DNA of 64,000 nucleotides, taken from Kiritimatiellota bacterium (lineage in GTDB: Bacteria > Verrucomicrobiota > Kiritimatiellia > JAAZAB01). The notes under the pieces are model-generated. The model saw only the letters and a program-made list of their open reading frames with translations, was not told where the DNA came from and searched no databases. Location: the NCBI GenBank assembly GCA_026398415.1, contig JAPLSY010000085.1, positions 124,001-188,000 of the forward strand, read 5' to 3'. The first letter of the stretch is position 1; the number at the start of each line of letters is the position of its first letter. Positions 61,422-64,000 of this stretch are shown here, in pieces. The translations under genes were made by a program, and so were the position numbers.

Positions 61422-64000
61422 ATGACAGACGATTTAAACCACGTACGCCAGTTGTTGGCCGGCAAGCCTGGCCATGTGCATTTTGTAGGCATCTGCGGGG
61501 TGGGGATGGCCGGGCTGGCCTTCCATCTGAAGCAAAAAGGATTTCGCGTCTCCGGGTGCGATCAGCAAGGCCAATCCTTGGCCGCATGGCTGGAAGCCGC
61601 CGGCATTGAAATCCAGCGTGGGCACGATTGTACCCACCTTGCGGGCGTGGATTGGGTTGTGCGTACGACAGCGGTCCGACCGGACCACCCGGAAATTGTT
61701 GCGGCCTTGGCACAAGGCCTTCCCGTGTTCCAGCGTGGCGTTGTGCTTGCCGCGCTCCTGTCCGGCTTCACCCGGGATGCCGGGGCCACCCGGGATGCTG
61801 GGTTCACCTCGATCATCGTCAGCGGCACGCACGGCAAGACCACGACCACAGCCATGCTCACGCAAATCCTCCTGGCCGCCGGACGCGATCCTTCCTATTG
61901 TATTGGCGGCGAATCCACACTCGGCGGCGTGGTCGGTACCCCGACTGGGGTCGGCACCCCGACTGGGGTCGGCACCCCGACTGGGGCCGGTACACCGGCT
62001 GTTGCCGGCACCCCGGCTGTTGCCGGCGTGGGGAACGGCGACTGTCTCGTAGTGGAGGCCGATGAAAGCGACGGCACCCTGGCCTGTTATGAACCCGATA
62101 TTGCCGTGGTGACGAATGTTGAGTTCGATCACGCCGAACATTTTGCCGACCTCACCGCTCTGCGCGAGTGTTTTGCCAAGATGCTCCGGCAGGTGCGCCG
62201 GGGTATTGTATATTGCGCGGACGATCCGGAAGCGCTTAGGCTTTGCCGTGGCCACAGCCGGGGTGCCGGCTTGGCTCAGGCCGTCTCCTATGGCTTGGCG
62301 CCCACGGCCGAGTCGTCGGCACCGGCCGAGTTGTCGGCACCAGCCGAGTTGTCGGCACCAGCCGAGTTGTCGGCACCGGCCGAGTTGTCGGCACCGGCCG
62401 ATTGGCGCGCTGCGGCGATTGAGGAAACGGCGGAGAATATTTCATTTCAGGTTTGGCATGGCACGGAAAAACTGGGTGCCATCCGTTTGTCGGCGCCGGG
62501 GCGCCATAATGTGCTGAATGCCTTGGCGGCCTGCGCGGCGGCCTCCGGCTGTGGCGTCGGTTTCGATGCCATGCGGCTTGGTCTGCAGGCCTTTCAGCCG
62601 GTGCGTCGGCGGTTCGAGCGGATAATTGAAAAGGACGATGTGCTGGTGATCTCCGATTACGCGCATCATCCAACGGAGATTGCCGCCACATTGCGCACTC
62701 TCCCATGCCTTAAGCGGAAACGCTGGCTGGTCATATTCCAGCCGCATCGCTACAGCCGCACGCGAGCACTGGCCGGCGACTTTGCCACCGTGTTAGCGGG
62801 CGTGGATGAACTGGTCCTTGCGCCGGTCTATGCCGCCTCGGAACCGATGATGGCAGGCGGGACATCCTGGGATCTCTATGCGCATATCCGGAGTTTGGGC
62901 AAAGTTTACCCGCCTACGGCGGCGCCGAAGGCGACCAGGGTCCGGACGCTCTGCGCGGCATCGCTGGCCGAGGCTTGGGGCTATGTGCGCACTGCGCTCC
63001 GGCCCGGCGATGGATTGCTGATTATGGGCGCGGGCGATGTTGAGCAAATTGCCCGCTGGGCGCGCGCGGAATTGGCGGAGCGCGGTCTGGCCGCCCTGGA
63101 CCCGGCATCCTGGGTGGACCCGGTATCTCGGGTGGACCCGGCATCCCGGGTGGACCCGGCATGCATCTGGGCCACGGACTTGGAGCACATGCAATGGAAA
63201 TCCGCCGTATTTAAACGACAGGTATCGCTGGCCGCAAGAACTACCTTGCGCGTTGGCGGCATCGCTGATATTTTGGCCGAGTTGGCCGACGAAGAAGATT
63301 TGATAAAATTGCTTCGATGGACCTATGCAAACCGGGTTCCTGTTACCCTGTTGGGCGCGGGTAGTAATGTGCTGGTTAGCGACCTGGGTGTGCGGGGCGT
63401 TGTTATACGCCTGGTTGATCGGGCGGACCCGGCATTCCGGGCCATTCGGGTGGAAGCGCAGGCGCGGGTGATTGCAGGCGCCGGTGCGTCCCTGCATGAA
63501 CTGTCCCTCCGGCTGGCAGAGGATGGTTTGGCGGGGTTGGAATTCTTGGCGGGAATTCCGGGAACCGTTGGCGGGGCTTTACGCATGAATGCGGGCGCCT
63601 GGGGTGAGGACATCGGTTCGCGGGTGGCCTGGGTTCGCTTCCTCAATCCCGATGGTTCGGGACAGGTGGCGAAATCGGTGTCGCTTGGCTTTGGCTATCG
63701 CCATTGCGCGGGATTAGCCGGAACCCCGGCTGTGGCCGGAACCCCGGCTGGGGCCGGCATCCCGGCTGTTGCCGGCACACCGGCTGTTGCCGGCAAGGTT
63801 GTGGTCGAGGCGGCGTTCAACGTGATGCCGTCAAATCAGCAAGCGGTGCGCGCTCGCATGGAAGATATTCTCAAGCGGCGCGCCTGGTTACGCGCCTGGC
63901 CCTCGGCCGGTTCGGCGTTTAGGAATCCCAGGCCGAGTTCCCTGGCCGAGCTTGGGCAGGCGGGCAGGCCGGAGGGTGACTTTGCCGGACGCCTGTTGGA
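61422..64000 (+). CDS. murC-murB: MurC-MurB fusion (partial, 3' end outside window)
   Basis: A single open frame from ATG 61422 to the window end (860 codons) joins UDP-MurNAc:L-alanine ligase and UDP-MurNAc reductase. The MurC part (1 to about 560) has VHFVGICGVGMAGLA, the P-loop SGTHGKTTTTAML near residue 131, EADESDGTL, NVEFDHAEHF, APGRHNVLNALAA, ISDYAHHPTEI and FQPHRYSRT. The MurB part (from about 590) has TTLRVGGIADILAEL, LGAGSNVLVSD, LEFLAGIPGTVGGALRMNAG, and PSAGSAFRNP near the end. Arrays of 18-bp repeats are embedded at five places and a 39-bp element at residues 495-507, all in frame. It starts 26 bp after murG. Confidence 0.92.
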   Translation, partial: MTDDLNHVRQLLAGKPGHVHFVGICGVGMAGLAFHLKQKGFRVSGCDQQGQSLAAWLEAAGIEIQRGHDCTHLAGVDWVVRTTAVRPDHPEIVAALAQGLPVFQRGVVLAALLSGFTRDAGATRDAGFTSIIVSGTHGKTTTTAMLTQILLAAGRDPSYCIGGESTLGGVVGTPTGVGTPTGVGTPTGAGTPAVAGTPAVAGVGNGDCLVVEADESDGTLACYEPDIAVVTNVEFDHAEHFADLTALRECFAKMLRQVRRGIVYCADDPEALRLCRGHSRGAGLAQAVSYGLAPTAESSAPAELSAPAELSAPAELSAPAELSAPADWRAAAIEETAENISFQVWHGTEKLGAIRLSAPGRHNVLNALAACAAASGCGVGFDAMRLGLQAFQPVRRRFERIIEKDDVLVISDYAHHPTEIAATLRTLPCLKRKRWLVIFQPHRYSRTRALAGDFATVLAGVDELVLAPVYAASEPMMAGGTSWDLYAHIRSLGKVYPPTAAPKATRVRTLCAASLAEAWGYVRTALRPGDGLLIMGAGDVEQIARWARAELAERGLAALDPASWVDPVSRVDPASRVDPACIWATDLEHMQWKSAVFKRQVSLAARTTLRVGGIADILAELADEEDLIKLLRWTYANRVPVTLLGAGSNVLVSDLGVRGVVIRLVDRADPAFRAIRVEAQARVIAGAGASLHELSLRLAEDGLAGLEFLAGIPGTVGGALRMNAGAWGEDIGSRVAWVRFLNPDGSGQVAKSVSLGFGYRHCAGLAGTPAVAGTPAGAGIPAVAGTPAVAGKVVVEAAFNVMPSNQQAVRARMEDILKRRAWLRAWPSAGSAFRNPRPSSLAELGQAGRPEGDFAGRLL
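61767..61808 (+). repeat. 18-bp tandem repeats in murC (TRDAGx type)
   Basis: Two 18-bp units (TTCACCCGGGATGCCGGG, then GCCACCCGGGATGCTGGG) and a partial third lie just before the P-loop. Read on the other strand they match the units at 63099-63163. Confidence 0.85.
61932..62027 (+). repeat. 18-bp tandem repeats in murC (VGTPTG/AGTPAV type)
   Basis: Five 18-bp units plus a partial. Three read GTCGGCACCCCGACTGGG or close; two read GCCGGCACCCCGGCTGTT. They encode VGTPTG and AGTPAV repeats between the P-loop and EADESDG. Confidence 0.9.
62307..62399 (+). repeat. 18-bp tandem repeats in murC (AELSAP type)
   Basis: Five 18-bp units of the form GCCGAGTTGTCGGCACCG, encoding AELSAP repeats, lie in the central domain. 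Unit-to-unit variation is one or two bases. Confidence 0.9.
62904..62942 (+). repeat. 39-bp palindromic element, copy 4, in frame inside murC
   Basis: It starts GTTTACCCGCCTACGGCGGC and ends GGCGACCAGGGTC. It encodes VYPPTAAPKATRV in the C-terminal domain of MurC, between IRSLGK and RTLCAAS. Confidence 0.9.
63099..63163 (+). repeat. 18-bp tandem repeats at the MurC-MurB junction (DPASRV type)
   Basis: Three full 18-bp units (for example GACCCGGCATCCCGGGTG) and a partial fourth encode DPASWV, DPVSRV and DPASRV. They are the reverse complement of the units at 61767-61808. Confidence 0.88.
63717..63794 (+). repeat. 18-bp tandem repeats in murB (AGTPAV type)
   Basis: Four 18-bp units plus a partial (GCCGGAACCCCGGCTGTG type) encode AGTPAV, AGTPAG, AGIPAV and AGTPAV. 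They lie in the MurB substrate domain, after FGYRHCAG. This is the same unit family as at 61986-62027. Confidence 0.9.

Noticed and set aside
61932..62399. CRISPR-like or noncoding satellite arrays
   Set aside because: Units are directly adjacent without spacers, the period is 18 bp, and an uninterrupted MurC frame runs through them, so they are coding minisatellites.

Overview
The window is about 64 kb of dense, moderately high-GC bacterial chromosome. It carries roughly 50 protein genes, almost all housekeeping, and no rRNA or tRNA gene that I could find. The gene set points to a diderm: an LpxC-like deacetylase, a type IV pilus or type II secretion motor set, several lipoproteins, MurG and a MurC-MurB fusion. 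GatCAB, an alpha2-type glycyl-tRNA synthetase, DUF4190 and DUF2752 membrane proteins, a GH99-like enzyme beside an AraC regulator, and a family-10-like glycoside hydrolase lipoprotein fit a PVC-superphylum lineage (Kiritimatiellota, Lentisphaerota or Verrucomicrobiota type). That assignment is an inference from gene content and style only; no marker here proves it.

Layout. 1-4.2 kb: 3' end of clpB, then on the minus strand a secreted protein with a secretin-like segment, a sensor kinase and an OmpR-type regulator. 4.6-8.1 kb (minus): panB, folK, dapB, dapA. 8.4-14.1 kb: three small membrane proteins, argS, rsmB, an aldo/keto reductase. 14.4-19.5 kb: an EF-G paralogue, a radical SAM activase-like protein, yebC, ruvC, ruvA. 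19.6-25.8 kb: a glycolytic block gap-pgk-(lipoprotein)-tpiA followed by secG and a peptide-binding lipoprotein. 26-33.3 kb: DedA, M42 peptidase, gpmI, an ornithine-cyclodeaminase-like protein, an LpxC-like protein, a hydrolase, trmL. 33.5-39 kb: HPr-like protein, TPR membrane protein, rimO, pgsA, a zinc-ribbon protein, a D-aminoacylase. 39.2-41.4 kb: a toxin-antitoxin pair beside an insertion sequence with a frameshifted transposase. 41.5-48.7 kb: glyS, a decayed gene, the GH99-like/AraC divergent pair, ruvB, a glycoside hydrolase. 48.8-57.2 kb: a small basic protein, gatCAB, and pilB-pilT-pilB. 57.3-64 kb: a dUTPase-like enzyme, bioD-bioA, murG and murC-murB, which runs off the end.

The most unusual feature is the repeat landscape, not any single operon. 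(1) A 39-bp palindromic element occurs four times. Three copies lie inside unrelated genes (rsmB, secG, murC), always in the same frame and adding the same 13 residues; the fourth is intergenic inside a small inverted-repeat element. This resembles Rickettsia palindromic elements in behaviour. (2) Arrays of an 18-bp (6-codon) unit are embedded in frame at several places in murC-murB, with one family present in both orientations. (3) Intergenic gaps hold stretches of short degenerate repeated words (for example GAAAATCGG, GACGCCAGACG, GCAGAATGCAGAATG, GATCAGTGATCAG), often as two inverted arms. The same material has entered genes: it forms an in-frame insert between the two domains of MurG and a tail at its C terminus, and it supplies the apparent N termini of RuvC, RsmB and the radical SAM protein. 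(4) There are also a 48-bp perfect palindrome, a 40-bp near-perfect palindrome and a row of four hairpins. Together these suggest a genome permissive to short repeats that spread without breaking reading frames.

Regulatory signals are few. There are three or four 11-bp direct repeats of the ATTTTAC type upstream of the secretin-like/kinase/regulator genes, a promoter-like pair before gap, and an inverted repeat between the GH99-like and AraC genes.
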